This document shows, in pieces, positions 22,387 through 30,823 of a stretch of DNA of 35,732 nt. The notes under the pieces are model-generated. The model was not told the DNA's origin. It was given only the letters and a program-made list of their open reading frames with translations, and did no database searches. This stretch comes from Candidatus Chromulinivoraceae bacterium. Lineage in GTDB: Bacteria > Patescibacteriota > Saccharimonadia > Saccharimonadales > Saccharimonadaceae. Within the stretch, counting starts at the first letter, position 1. Each line of letters starts with the position of its first letter. The stretch is from contig DATIJL010000010.1 of NCBI GenBank assembly GCA_035478595.1, forward strand, positions 1 to 35,732, read 5' to 3'. Both the position numbers and the translations under genes were made by a program.

Positions 22387-22408
22387 ACCTACGCAAAGTA
22401 TATGCAGG

Positions 22409-22424
22409 TGTGACGTAGCTCACA
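22409..22424. promoter_or_regulatory. CRP/FNR-type site TGTGA-N6-TCACA upstream of ackA
   Basis: TGTGA-CGTAGC-TCACA is a perfect core match to the CRP-family consensus. Its centre (22416.5) is 34.5 bases before the -10 box at 22451, exactly as at the surface locus. The six spacer bases differ between the two sites, so it is not simply a recent sequence copy. Confidence 0.55.
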
Positions 22425-22450
22425 TGTAGAATTAGCATAAACTTTGTTAT

Positions 22451-22456
22451 TATAAA
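22451..22456 (+). promoter_or_regulatory. -10 box TATAAA of ackA-xfp, leaderless start
   Basis: TATAAA, GGGTAT, then the ATG at 22463. TATTAT at 22448 is an alternative reading of the same region. No good -35 box is visible. Confidence 0.5.
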
Positions 22457-22462
22457 GGGTAT

Positions 22463-23656
22463 ATGAATAGGGCGTATATCCTGACGATTAATGCTGGCTC
22501 GTCGAGCATTAAGTTTGCATTGTTTTCTGTAGAGGCTGACGAGCCTACTTGTATATTTGATGGAGCTATTCTTTCGATAGGCTGGCCTGGTGCTCGGTTT
22601 ATGTTTGAAGAAAAAGCGACCGGCAAAAAAACCGACAATCCGGCAAATGCAGCTACATTCGAAGCGGCGGTATCCACCATTGTAACTTGGCTGCACCAAC
22701 ATGTGGCCGAAGACGAACTTCGAGCCATCGGGCATCGGATTGTTCATGGTGGTCCATATTTCTATGAGGCGACAATCGTTACTGATGATGTTATAAATAG
22801 CCTTACTGCGCTTACACCATTCGATCCCTTGCACCTTCCTAACGAAGTTGCGCTTATTAAGGCAATGTCTCGTGAGTTTACGAATGTATCACAAGTTGCT
22901 TGTTTTGATACAGCATTTCATCATGATATACCGCGGACTGCGCAAATTCTGCCGATTCCACGAAAATATCTAGCAAGAGGGATCCGCCGGTACGGTTTTC
23001 ATGGACTATCCTGTGAATATATTATCAATGAGCTTCGCAAAGAGTCATCCGAGGTGGCTCATGGGCGCATTATAATTGCACACCTTGGTAACGGCGCGAG
23101 CCTTACCGCGGTAAAGAATGGAAAGTCAGTGGATACGACAATGGCGCTAACGCCAGCTGCTGGTGTACCAATGAGCACCCGCTCGGGTGACATTGATCCT
23201 GGTATTGTACGATACTTGGCAGAGAGTGAAGGCCAAACGGCCCACGATTTTGATAACATGGTCAATAACGAATCAGGCCTTCTTGGCATAAGTGAGACGA
23301 CATCGGATATGGAAGAGATTCTGAAGCGTGAAGATGAAGACGCTCGGGCAAAAGAAGCAGCAGATGTGTTCTGCTACCAAATTAAAAAAAGTATTGGAGC
23401 ACTTGCTGCGACGATGGGCGGTCTCGATACGATTGTGTTTAGCGGCGGTATGGGTGAGAATGCGCCAAAAATTAGGGCTAGAGTTTGTGATGGCTTAGAT
23501 TTCTTAGGCATACATGTAGACCAAGCAAAAAATGAAGCAGCCGAAAGTAATATTGCAGCAACCGAAGGCCAAGTAGCGATTCGGATACTACACACAGATG
23601 AGTCAGTTACGATCGTTCGACAATCATGGAAATGTCTTCAAAAGGGGGAGCAATGA
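22463..23656 (+). CDS. ackA: acetate kinase
   Basis: The 397-residue enzyme transfers phosphate from acetyl phosphate to ADP, making acetate and ATP. The N-terminal phosphate loop N-A-G-S-S-S-I-K-F lies at residues 10-18; R-I-V-H-G-G, the catalytic F-D-T-A-F-H segment, R-Y-G-F-H-G-L-S and the nucleotide site H-L-G-N-G-A-S-L-T are all present, as is the late F-S-G-G-M-G-E-N motif. The length is normal for the family. Its stop overlaps the xfp start (ATGA), so both are made together and form a phosphoketolase-to-ATP module. It starts six bases after a TATAAA box, with a CRP-like site upstream. Confidence 0.96.
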   Translation: MNRAYILTINAGSSSIKFALFSVEADEPTCIFDGAILSIGWPGARFMFEEKATGKKTDNPANAATFEAAVSTIVTWLHQHVAEDELRAIGHRIVHGGPYFYEATIVTDDVINSLTALTPFDPLHLPNEVALIKAMSREFTNVSQVACFDTAFHHDIPRTAQILPIPRKYLARGIRRYGFHGLSCEYIINELRKESSEVAHGRIIIAHLGNGASLTAVKNGKSVDTTMALTPAAGVPMSTRSGDIDPGIVRYLAESEGQTAHDFDNMVNNESGLLGISETTSDMEEILKREDEDARAKEAADVFCYQIKKSIGALAATMGGLDTIVFSGGMGENAPKIRARVCDGLDFLGIHVDQAKNEAAESNIAATEGQVAIRILHTDESVTIVRQSWKCLQKGEQ

Positions 23657-26034
23657 AATTAACGTCAGCAAAACCACTCAGCAAATCGTATTTACAGAGG
23701 ATTGACGCATATTGGCGCGCAGCGAATTACCTTTCGGTAGGACAAATATACCTTTGCGATAACCCACTTCTGCGTGAACCGCTTCAAGAAGAGCATGTTA
23801 AGAAACTCCTTCTTGGTCACTGGGGTACGACACCTGGTCAAAACTTCATTTACGCGCACCTTAATCGGATTATCAGCGAACATGATCTTAGTATGATTTA
23901 CATCTCAGGTCCAGGCCATGGCGGTCCAGCGCTTGTCGGTAATGTATATCTCGAAGGTACATACAGCGAGGTGTATCCGAGTATTACGCAAGACGAAGCA
24001 GGCATGAAAAAGTTATTTCAGCAATTCTCTTTTCCTGGCGGTGTATCCAGCCATGTTTCTCCTCAAACTCCCGGCTCTATTCACGAAGGTGGCGAGCTGG
24101 GTTATTCGCTCAGTCATGCGTTTGGTGCGGTATTCGACAACCCAGATCTTATTGCAGCGTGTATTGTGGGTGACGGTGAGGCTGAGACCGGCCCGCTTGC
24201 AACCGCATGGCACTCAAATAAGTTTCTTAATCCACTGACTGACGGTGTTGTACTGCCGATTTTGCATTTAAACGGCTATAAGATTTCTAACCCAACTATT
24301 TTGGCCCGTATTGGTCACGATGAGCTCGAAAGCCTGATGCGTGGATACGGATGGACACCGTATTTTGTCGAGGGTAGTGATCCTGAACAGATGCACCAAC
24401 GGATGGCGACAGTACTCAACACAGTCACTAAGCAGATCCAGCGCATTAAACAGAAAGCGGTCGAGAACCCGGCGATGGCACGTCCGCACTGGCCGATGAT
24501 TGTGTTTACCTCGCCAAAGGGCTGGACGGGCCCTAAAGAGGTAGACAACTTGGCGGTTGAGGGAACCTTTCGCTCTCACCAGGTGCCCCTCCTGGTCGGC
24601 GAGGGTGCGCCAAAAGAGCACTTAACTCAGCTCGAGCAATGGCTTCGAAGCTACCGACCGGAAGAACTATTTGATGAAAATGGTACGCTACTACCCGAAT
24701 TAGCTGAGCTTGCACCGCGAGGCGACCGACGTATGGGCGCTAATCCACATGCCAATGGCGGCAAACTGCTGAGAGCTCTTAATATGCCTGATTTTCGTAA
24801 CTATGCGATTGATGTGCCTGCGCCGACGGTTTTGCAGACAAGTAGTATGCGCGCGTTGGCTCCTTTTCTTCGAGATGTAATTATTCGCAATGAGGAATCC
24901 CAGAATTTTCGTATTTTTAGCCCAGATGAAACTCTCTCGAATCGACTTGGTGCGGTGTTTGAAGCAACAAACCGACAGTGGGATGGGGCATTAAAGCATA
25001 ATGACGAGTTTCTTGCTCCGACTGGTCGAGTGATGGATTCTATGCTGAGCGAACATCAATGTGAAGGTTGGCTTGAGGGCTATTTGCTGACTGGTCGCCA
25101 TGGTGTTTTTCATAGCTACGAGGCATTTATTCGCATTGTCGACTCTATGCTTAATCAGCATGCCAAATGGCTTAAGATGTCATCTGAATTGCCGTGGCGT
25201 GCAGACATTGCTTCTCTGAACTACCTACTGACCTCGCACGTATGGCGTCAAGATCACAATGGTTTTACACATCAAGATCCAGGTTTTATTGACCATCTCG
25301 TAAATAAAAAAGGTGAGACCGTTCGTGTGTATTTGCCGCCAGATGCGAATACGATGCTATCAGTTATGGACCATTGTTTGCGTAGTCAAAACTATGTCAA
25401 CCTTATGATATGTGGTAAGCATGAAGAGGCGCCGCAGTTCTTGACTATGGACGAAGCAATCGCACACTGTACGCAGGGCATTGGTATTTGGCGATGGGCA
25501 AGTAACGATCAGGAAGAAGAACCGGATGTCGTTATGGCGTGTGCGGGTGACGTACCTACGCAAGAGACATTAGCTGCTGTATCTATCTTGCGTCAACATT
25601 TACCTGAGCTACGAATAAGGGTAGTAAATGTTGTCGATTTGATGAAACTTGAACCTGAGACGGAGAGTCCTCATGGTTTAAGTGACGTTGACTACGACTC
25701 GATTTTTACACGTGATAAGCACATCGTATTTGCCTACCATGGGTATCCATGGCTTATTCACCGACTTACGTATCGTCGGACTAACCGTAATATGCACGTT
25801 CGTGGTTATAAAGAGGAAGGTACAATTACAACCGCCTTTGATATGACCGTTCTTAATAATATCGACCGTTTTCATTTGGTGATTGACACAATCGACCGTC
25901 TGCCGCAAACCGGTACGAAGGGTGACTATCTAAAACAAGAGATGGAACGAAAACTTGTAGAGCATCGACAGTACATCGACAAGCACGGTATTGATATGCC
26001 CGAAATTCGTAACTGGAAGTGGGAAGTTAAGTAG
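23653..26034 (+). CDS. xfp: xylulose-5-phosphate/fructose-6-phosphate phosphoketolase
   Basis: The 793-residue thiamine-diphosphate enzyme cleaves xylulose 5-phosphate (and often fructose 6-phosphate) with phosphate to acetyl phosphate plus an aldose phosphate. Seen are the [10 protein letters not shown] active-site loop, [18 protein letters not shown], and the cofactor motif [11 protein letters not shown]. The middle domain carries [12 protein letters not shown], and the C-terminus ends in [11 protein letters not shown]. The length is typical. Earlier in-frame ATGs lie inside ackA; the ATG at 23653 has GGGGAG before it and overlaps the ackA stop. Acetyl phosphate feeds directly into AckA. 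Confidence 0.96.
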   Translation: MKLTSAKPLSKSYLQRIDAYWRAANYLSVGQIYLCDNPLLREPLQEEHVKKLLLGHWGTTPGQNFIYAHLNRIISEHDLSMIYISGPGHGGPALVGNVYLEGTYSEVYPSITQDEAGMKKLFQQFSFPGGVSSHVSPQTPGSIHEGGELGYSLSHAFGAVFDNPDLIAACIVGDGEAETGPLATAWHSNKFLNPLTDGVVLPILHLNGYKISNPTILARIGHDELESLMRGYGWTPYFVEGSDPEQMHQRMATVLNTVTKQIQRIKQKAVENPAMARPHWPMIVFTSPKGWTGPKEVDNLAVEGTFRSHQVPLLVGEGAPKEHLTQLEQWLRSYRPEELFDENGTLLPELAELAPRGDRRMGANPHANGGKLLRALNMPDFRNYAIDVPAPTVLQTSSMRALAPFLRDVIIRNEESQNFRIFSPDETLSNRLGAVFEATNRQWDGALKHNDEFLAPTGRVMDSMLSEHQCEGWLEGYLLTGRHGVFHSYEAFIRIVDSMLNQHAKWLKMSSELPWRADIASLNYLLTSHVWRQDHNGFTHQDPGFIDHLVNKKGETVRVYLPPDANTMLSVMDHCLRSQNYVNLMICGKHEEAPQFLTMDEAIAHCTQGIGIWRWASNDQEEEPDVVMACAGDVPTQETLAAVSILRQHLPELRIRVVNVVDLMKLEPETESPHGLSDVDYDSIFTRDKHIVFAYHGYPWLIHRLTYRRTNRNMHVRGYKEEGTITTAFDMTVLNNIDRFHLVIDTIDRLPQTGTKGDYLKQEMERKLVEHRQYIDKHGIDMPEIRNWKWEVK

Positions 26035-26062
26035 TCTTAGCTCGTCGCCAGGGGTAAAATGG

Positions 26063-26068
26063 TATACT
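26063..26068 (+). promoter_or_regulatory. -10 box TATACT before the permease mini-ORF
   Basis: TATACT, GTAAAT, then an ATG at 26075. The ATG belongs to a short upstream frame, not to the permease. Confidence 0.55.
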
Positions 26069-26074
26069 GTAAAT

Positions 26075-26119
26075 ATGTATATGAGGAGTCCTCTCGGGGC
26101 AGTAGGTAGGGTGTGCTAG
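26075..26119 (+). CDS. 14-codon leaderless upstream ORF (leader peptide)
   Basis: Directly six bases after a TATACT box an ATG opens a short frame encoding MYMRSPLGAVGRVC and ending in TAG at 26117-26119. The permease starts at a GTG at 26113, so the two overlap by seven bases in different frames. The permease frame is closed by a TAG just upstream of its GTG, so it cannot start earlier. Ribosomes entering at the 5' end would read the mini-ORF and could restart at the GTG, coupling permease translation to it. Real translation is inferred from position alone. Confidence 0.45.
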   Translation: MYMRSPLGAVGRVC

Positions 26120-27435
26120 GTCAAAAAAAGAAGATTGGTCTTGTTACCGCAACGGCTTTTGCCGTCGGAGCTATGATTGGTGGGGGTGTTTTTGTTCTCA
26201 CGGGTGTTGCTATGCAACAGACTGGTCCCTCTGCTATCCTCTCTTTCCTGTTCGCGGGTATTATCGTGTTACTTTCGGCGCTGTCGTTTGCAGTCATTGC
26301 CGCAAGAACGTCGTCGAAAGAGTCTGGTTATGCGGGGATAGGTGATATCATGGGTTCACCTATCTGGGGATTCTTAACGTCGTGGTGTTTTTATTTGAAC
26401 GGTATTATTTGTGCAGCATTTGTCCTTAATGCATTTGGTGATTATATGCATCAATTTGTAACGCCTAGTGTACCAACAATAAGTTGGGCTCTTATTGGGG
26501 CGGCCGTTCTGACTCTTGTTAATTTAGGACCTGCCAGTGCTATCGGCAAAATAGAAACTTTCCTTGTAACCGGAAAGCTGCTCGTTCTTGTGCTGCTTGT
26601 TATATTTGGCGTTGCACATTTCCAAACGAGTGATTTTAATAATTTTGCGTCACATGGTGTTATGCAGATTTTTGCAACAAGCTCCTTTTTGTTTATTGCG
26701 TTCCTAGGCTTTAACGTTATTACGAGTATTGCTGGGGATGTTGACGAGCCGCAGAAAACAGTTCCACGTGCAATTTTGTTGAGTATGCTTATCGTGACAA
26801 TAGTATATATGGGTGTTGTTATTGCCCTTGTTGCAGGGCATATCTCTGACTATTCTGAAGCAAGTGTGGGTGTGGCGGCGCAACACCTTATTGGGCCTGT
26901 TGGAGGTGGGCTTATTGTGGCGGGCGCACTCGTATCAACGTTATCTGCAGCGAATGCAAACATCTTAGGTTCATCAGAAATTATGGTTCGTCTCGCGCAT
27001 CGTAAGCAAGTACCAACACGTCTGGGTCATTTGTGGCACGGTCATCCGTATATGAGTGTCATCGCCGGTGCGGGTCTGTATTGTTTGTTAATTATAACCC
27101 GACAGACTAATATGGTGATTGGTCTTGCTAATACGACAGCTATTGTTGCGTTGCTTATTGTCAACGCCGCCGCAGTACGAGTACTTATGAAACATCATCG
27201 TAGTGGGCTTCGTCTGCCAGGTAAAGGGCTATTGCCAGTCTTGGGTGGACTTGGGGCTGCCGTCCAATTTGTATTTATACCACTCCCAACTCTTATAGTC
27301 GGTATTGGACTTATTGGGATTGGCTCGCTAGTGTACACGGTTCGCGAACGGTACTTTTTGCCAAAACATCATCGCCAAATTACGCAGGTGGTGCAGGACG
27401 TCGATGGGCCACTGGCGCGCACACTTAAAACATAA
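26113..27435 (+). CDS. APC-superfamily amino acid permease
   Basis: The 440-residue protein is a multi-span transporter with about twelve hydrophobic helices. The first helix contains the broken-helix motif M-I-G-G-G-V-F-V-L-T-G of the APC superfamily, where the substrate backbone is bound. Later features include the S-S-K-E-S-G-Y-A-G loop before helix 3 and G-S-S-E-I-M-V-R-L-A-H between helices 8 and 9. It likely imports amino acids or polyamines for an organism with few biosynthetic genes; the substrate is not predictable. The start is a GTG preceded by GGTAGG and overlapped by a mini-ORF. It follows xfp but has its own promoter. Confidence 0.85.
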   Translation: MLGQKKKIGLVTATAFAVGAMIGGGVFVLTGVAMQQTGPSAILSFLFAGIIVLLSALSFAVIAARTSSKESGYAGIGDIMGSPIWGFLTSWCFYLNGIICAAFVLNAFGDYMHQFVTPSVPTISWALIGAAVLTLVNLGPASAIGKIETFLVTGKLLVLVLLVIFGVAHFQTSDFNNFASHGVMQIFATSSFLFIAFLGFNVITSIAGDVDEPQKTVPRAILLSMLIVTIVYMGVVIALVAGHISDYSEASVGVAAQHLIGPVGGGLIVAGALVSTLSAANANILGSSEIMVRLAHRKQVPTRLGHLWHGHPYMSVIAGAGLYCLLIITRQTNMVIGLANTTAIVALLIVNAAAVRVLMKHHRSGLRLPGKGLLPVLGGLGAAVQFVFIPLPTLIVGIGLIGIGSLVYTVRERYFLPKHHRQITQVVQDVDGPLARTLKT

Positions 27436-27444
27436 TAGGCATGG

Positions 27445-27450
27445 TATAAT
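27445..27450 (+). promoter_or_regulatory. -10 box TATAAT, near-leaderless start
   Basis: TATAAT ends eight bases before the ATG at 27459. It lies just after the permease stop. Confidence 0.5.
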
Positions 27451-27458
27451 TTGGCATA

Positions 27459-28136
27459 ATGAATACCATTCTCGATACCCTTCACATTCGTAAATATTTC
27501 AGACGCACGCATGATCCCATTTGGCAATTACAGCTTGGCGTTGTATTCGTTATTGCGCTGCAATATTTTACAGACAGTTCTTTTTTGCCATATGATAAGT
27601 TTCTAGTTATCGCCCTTGAGGCTGTGCTGATGATAGCGCTGGCGATTGTGACGACGGACGGCTATCATGACGTGTCGCGACCTCGTCGAACGCTTGCCGT
27701 GGTTTTAGTCGGTATCATCGCGGCAATTAACATCTTTTCTCTTATTTTCTTAGTAAGAGCTTTGCTGATTGGTGGAACACGCTTGCCGGGTGTTGAGCTG
27801 CTCGCAAATGGGTTTACGATTTATACGACCAATATATTTATGTTTGCTATGTTGTATTGGGAAATGGACGGCGGTGGTCCGGAACGGCGCGTACGTAACG
27901 AGAAACAACGTGATTTTCTTTTCCCGCAGATGATACATCATTATTTTGGCGATGAACATTGGCTTCCGGGTTTTGTAGATTATTTATATCTTTCAACCAC
28001 GAACGTCACTAACTTTGCATCCGCTGATACGGTGCCACTAACGCACCGGTCTAAACTCCTTATGATGATACAGGCGTTCGTTTCGGTTGTTGCCGTAGTG
28101 CTTGTAGCGGCGCATGCGATTAGTATCCTCCGCTAG
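27459..28136 (+). CDS. DUF1345-like membrane protein
   Basis: The 225-residue protein has five or six predicted membrane helices. Its best-conserved part is the C-terminal half: E-M-D-G-G-G-P-E-R-R, then F-V-D-Y-L-Y-L-S-T-T-N-V-T-N-F and D-T-V-P-L-T-H-R-S-K-L-L-M-M-I-Q, ending in a final helix with V-V-A-V-V-L-V-A-A-H-A. This resembles the DUF1345 family, whose T-N-x-T-x-F/P-x-D-T-x-P-L-T region looks like a degenerate ion-channel pore loop. The family's role is unknown. It starts after a TATAAT box without ribosome binding site. Confidence 0.6.
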   Translation: MNTILDTLHIRKYFRRTHDPIWQLQLGVVFVIALQYFTDSSFLPYDKFLVIALEAVLMIALAIVTTDGYHDVSRPRRTLAVVLVGIIAAINIFSLIFLVRALLIGGTRLPGVELLANGFTIYTTNIFMFAMLYWEMDGGGPERRVRNEKQRDFLFPQMIHHYFGDEHWLPGFVDYLYLSTTNVTNFASADTVPLTHRSKLLMMIQAFVSVVAVVLVAAHAISILR

Positions 28137-28157
28137 CTAGTTGTTGAAAACACATTT

Positions 28158-28224
28158 TTTTCACGTCTTTTCACGTCTTATAATAAAAGTATAAGCGTTA
28201 TCTTAAAGACCCGCTTATAGGAGG
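28158..28224 (+). promoter_or_regulatory. tandem repeat, promoter and leader hairpin of the small basic protein
   Basis: TTTTCACGTC occurs twice back to back (28158-28167, 28168-28177), one helical turn apart, immediately before TATAAT (28179-28184). In the leader ATAAGCG (28191-28197) can pair with CGCTTAT (28212-28218), right next to the AGGAGG ribosome binding site at 28219. Confidence 0.45.
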
Positions 28225-28230
28225 TTGAAC

Positions 28231-28596
28231 ATGCGAATATCAACCAAGACACTTGCATCACTGCTACTGGTTACAGCCGTAGCAGTGGCGGCGCCAGGCA
28301 TTGGTAAGAGGCCTGGTGTACGTCGCAGGCAGGAATCGCAGTTTGACCGTCTTTTACAGCGTCATGATAGAAAAGCAGAGCTTCGTGCGGAAGTTTTGGG
28401 TATCGCTCCATATAAATTGAAGGAAATGCAAAAAAAGATGGCTTTTGAGGAAATTACTCGTCAGAGTGGTTTTACAAGCGTACGAGGTTTTCGATTTGCT
28501 TTACTCGGCAAATTAAAAGACGAGCTCCATCATCGTGGCTGGACTCCGCAGCGGATAGAACGATATGTTGTAGCGCGTAGCAGTCGATTGGGCTAG
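28231..28596 (+). CDS. small secreted basic protein
   Basis: The 121-residue protein begins with a short signal-like segment (residues 6-21, LASLLLVTAVAVAA) and is then strongly basic, with R-R-R-Q and many Arg/Lys. Its helical C-terminal 70 residues (A-E-V-L-G-I-A-P-Y-K-L-K-E-M, later L-K-D-E-L-H-H-R-G-W-T-P-Q-R) resemble repeated helix motifs in small secreted proteins of Gram-positive bacteria and Saccharibacteria, but I do not recognise a family. A perfect AGGAGG six bases before the ATG and a strong TATAAT suggest high expression. It could bind DNA, wall polymers or membranes; no function is claimed. Confidence 0.6.
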   Translation: MRISTKTLASLLLVTAVAVAAPGIGKRPGVRRRQESQFDRLLQRHDRKAELRAEVLGIAPYKLKEMQKKMAFEEITRQSGFTSVRGFRFALLGKLKDELHHRGWTPQRIERYVVARSSRLG

Positions 28597-28616
28597 GTGG
28601 GGCGGACTTTTTCGTC

Positions 28617-28622
28617 TATACT
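28617..28622 (+). promoter_or_regulatory. -10 box TATACT, leaderless start
   Basis: TATACT, ACAAAT, then the ATG of the PAP2 phosphatase at 28629. Confidence 0.6.
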
Positions 28623-28628
28623 ACAAAT

Positions 28629-29141
28629 ATGACAGCACAGTTTATCATCAAGCTCTTCGCAGACGGTGCGATTGTCCCTATTGTTATTATTGCAGGTTAT
28701 GCATTGCTATTTTTAATACCCAAGGGAAAGCGTTTTGAGGCGTATGCACGAATTATCATGGCAGGTCTTACTGCATATCTTTTAGCAAAACTTGTCGCCT
28801 CTATCTACCAACCGGTTGGTGAACGACCCTTTGAAGTGCTAGGTGTCAAGCCTGGTGCGTTATATCTGAATAATCCGGGTTTTCCGTCTGACCATGCGTT
28901 GTTTACGACATTTCTTACTCTTGCCGTCTGGTTCGAGACGCGACGAAAAGGCCTTGCAATTACAATGGCAATCTTGACAGTAACAGTATGTGTAGGTAGG
29001 GTATTGGCACTTGTTCACACGCCGCTGGATATTGTCGGTGGGGTTGTCATCGCCTCAGTAGGTGCCCTTTGGTATCTGCAAAAAACTAATAAGCTTATTA
29101 AGACAAACTCTGGCAAAAAAGACAAAAAGCCATTACAATAA
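28629..29141 (+). CDS. PAP2-family membrane phosphatase
   Basis: The 170-residue membrane protein has five or six helices and the full acid-phosphatase signature: K54 with R66-P67 (Q-P-V-G-E-R-P-F), P86-S-D-H89 and R124-x5-H130-x3-D134 (G-R-V-L-A-L-V-H-T-P-L-D). PAP2 proteins of this size dephosphorylate lipid phosphates, and some regenerate undecaprenyl phosphate for wall synthesis. That role suits the context of envelope genes but is not proven. The active site would face the outside. It has no ribosome binding site; the ATG follows TATACT by six bases. It ends 27 bases before the next membrane protein gene. Confidence 0.85.
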   Translation: MTAQFIIKLFADGAIVPIVIIAGYALLFLIPKGKRFEAYARIIMAGLTAYLLAKLVASIYQPVGERPFEVLGVKPGALYLNNPGFPSDHALFTTFLTLAVWFETRRKGLAITMAILTVTVCVGRVLALVHTPLDIVGGVVIASVGALWYLQKTNKLIKTNSGKKDKKPLQ

Positions 29142-29168
29142 CTTTATTATTGTTTTGGGGAGTAGAGC

Positions 29169-29654
29169 ATGGCCGAGAATTACGATGAGGATAGGCAAAC
29201 ATCTATAATGCCAATGGCGGGTAAAAAAGTCTTAAGCGCTTTTGTGTTGGGCGCTGTCGTTGGTCTTTTTGTGTGGGGACTGACATTTATTTTAGACACT
29301 TACGTCTTACGAATGGTTTTATGTCATGGTAATCAGACGACTGTATGTAGCCCGGCGTCTCAGTACGCGGAGTCGATCGCGAGTGTTCTGGGTGCCGGCG
29401 TGGGCCTCTTCTTTTTAGTGAAGCTTGAAATTTTTCGTCCGCTTCTTATTGCTATTGGGGCAGTTGTGGGCCTATGGGGAATTGTTGGATTGGCAGACTT
29501 ACTACCTTGGTACGGCGTAGCTCTTTCGACGATATTCTTGTACGCAGTTGCATATGCCGCATTTGCCTGGATAGCGCGACTTCGTGTCTTTTGGTTTGTC
29601 GTGCTGTTGTTCATCGTTACGATAGTCGGCATTCGATACGTCTTCAGCCTCTAG
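29169..29654 (+). CDS. multi-span membrane protein of unknown function
   Basis: The 161-residue protein has a short polar N-terminus and about five hydrophobic helices (around residues 20-43, 70-90, 92-112, 115-135 and 138-158). Two Cys (V-L-C-H-G-N and T-V-C-S-P) lie in the first loop, which would be outside and could be disulfide-linked. No family is recognised. GGGGAG before the ATG gives a normal ribosome binding site, and the short distance from the PAP2 gene suggests a shared transcript. It may belong to envelope maintenance by association only. Confidence 0.6.
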   Translation: MAENYDEDRQTSIMPMAGKKVLSAFVLGAVVGLFVWGLTFILDTYVLRMVLCHGNQTTVCSPASQYAESIASVLGAGVGLFFLVKLEIFRPLLIAIGAVVGLWGIVGLADLLPWYGVALSTIFLYAVAYAAFAWIARLRVFWFVVLLFIVTIVGIRYVFSL

Positions 29655-29668
29655 TATAAAGATACTGT

Positions 29669-29674
29669 TATACT
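29669..29674 (+). promoter_or_regulatory. -10 box TATACT of rmuC, leaderless start
   Basis: TATACT, TAAAGC, then ATG at 29681. Confidence 0.6.
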
Positions 29675-29680
29675 TAAAGC

Positions 29681-30754
29681 ATGAGTGAAATATTTTTATG
29701 GGTTATTCTTGCTATTGTTGTAGTCGGATTTGTGGCAGTTATATTTTTTTTGAACCAACGTTTGCGAGAACTTAAGAACAGTAGTGCTGTAGAGATGGTT
29801 AAATCAGACGTTACTGAGTTGACGCGTAGTATTGCAGCTTTGCAACAAACGATGGGGGATAAGTTAGAGCGTAATGGCAATACAGTACAGCAGTCAGTAC
29901 AAAAGCAGCTTAGTGAAAGCGCTAAGCTTATTGCGGATGTTACGCAACGACTTACAAAATTAGACGAAACAAACCGTCGCGTGATAGACGTTGCTGATGA
30001 ACTCAAAACCTTACAGAATGTTCTGCAAAATCCAAAACAGCGTGGTGTGTTCGGTGAGTACTACCTGCAATCTGTACTAGAAAACGTATTGCCGCCAGGA
30101 CAGTTTCAGATGCAGTATCGTTTTAGTGATGGTGAGATTGTGGACGCTGCAATATTTTTGGATAAGGGTAAAGTTCTCTCTATAGACAGTAAGTTTAGCC
30201 TTGAAAACTACAACCGTTTTATTGAAACACGAGATAAGCCCGAGCGTGATAAATTGCTACAAAAAATAAAAATGGACTTAAAGGGCCGTATTGATGAAAC
30301 GAGCAAGTATATTCGCCCGAGTGAAAATACGATGGATTTTGCTTTCATGTTTATTCCAAGTGAATCGTTATACTATGACCTGCTAATAAATAATGTTGGT
30401 GCTGCCGGTAGTTCGCGGGATCTTATTGAGTATGCTTTTCGTGACCGACACGTTATTATCGTGAGCCCGACAAGCTTTATGGCATATCTTCAAACGGTAC
30501 TGCAAGGTCTACGAAGCCTCCAGATTGAAGAGCAGGCCAAGGATATTCAAATTCGAGTTGGTAAGCTTGGCCAGCATATTGGTAAGTTCGAGCAGTATAT
30601 GCAAAAGCTCGGCAGCGCACTTAGCACGACCGTTAATCACTATAATGCCGCTCATAAAGAACTAGGCAAAGTTGATAAAGATATAGTTAAGATTGCGGGT
30701 AATGACTCGTCGGTTGAACCACAACTGCTCGACCGTCCACGCGACGATGAATAG
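29681..30754 (+). CDS. rmuC: RmuC-family DNA recombination protein
   Basis: The 357-residue protein has an N-terminal membrane helix (residues 4-24), a coiled-coil stretch (about 28-110, rich in Q, K, E and T) and the RmuC nuclease-like domain. It includes P-K-Q-R-G-V-F-G-E-Y-Y-L, then V-D-A-A-I-F-L-D with S-I-D-S-K-F-S (the region related to PD-(D/E)XK folds), and F-M-F-I-P-S-E-S-L-Y. RmuC limits inverted-repeat rearrangements in E. coli; its biochemical activity is not well defined. The length and layout are typical. It starts six bases after TATACT and ends at a strong bidirectional terminator. Confidence 0.9.
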   Translation: MSEIFLWVILAIVVVGFVAVIFFLNQRLRELKNSSAVEMVKSDVTELTRSIAALQQTMGDKLERNGNTVQQSVQKQLSESAKLIADVTQRLTKLDETNRRVIDVADELKTLQNVLQNPKQRGVFGEYYLQSVLENVLPPGQFQMQYRFSDGEIVDAAIFLDKGKVLSIDSKFSLENYNRFIETRDKPERDKLLQKIKMDLKGRIDETSKYIRPSENTMDFAFMFIPSESLYYDLLINNVGAAGSSRDLIEYAFRDRHVIIVSPTSFMAYLQTVLQGLRSLQIEEQAKDIQIRVGKLGQHIGKFEQYMQKLGSALSTTVNHYNAAHKELGKVDKDIVKIAGNDSSVEPQLLDRPRDDE

Positions 30755-30767
30755 TTACAGATTCATG

Positions 30768-30813
30768 TATCATAAAAAATACCGCTCGATAAGGAGCGGT
30801 ATTTTTTATGATA
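30768..30813. terminator. bidirectional terminator between rmuC and the aquaporin gene
   Basis: Positions 30768-30787 and 30794-30813 are perfect 20-base inverted repeats around GATAAG. The GC core ACCGCTC/GAGCGGT is flanked by A- and T-runs, so it should terminate both converging transcripts. Confidence 0.9.
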
Positions 30814-30823
30814 AAAGTAACTA

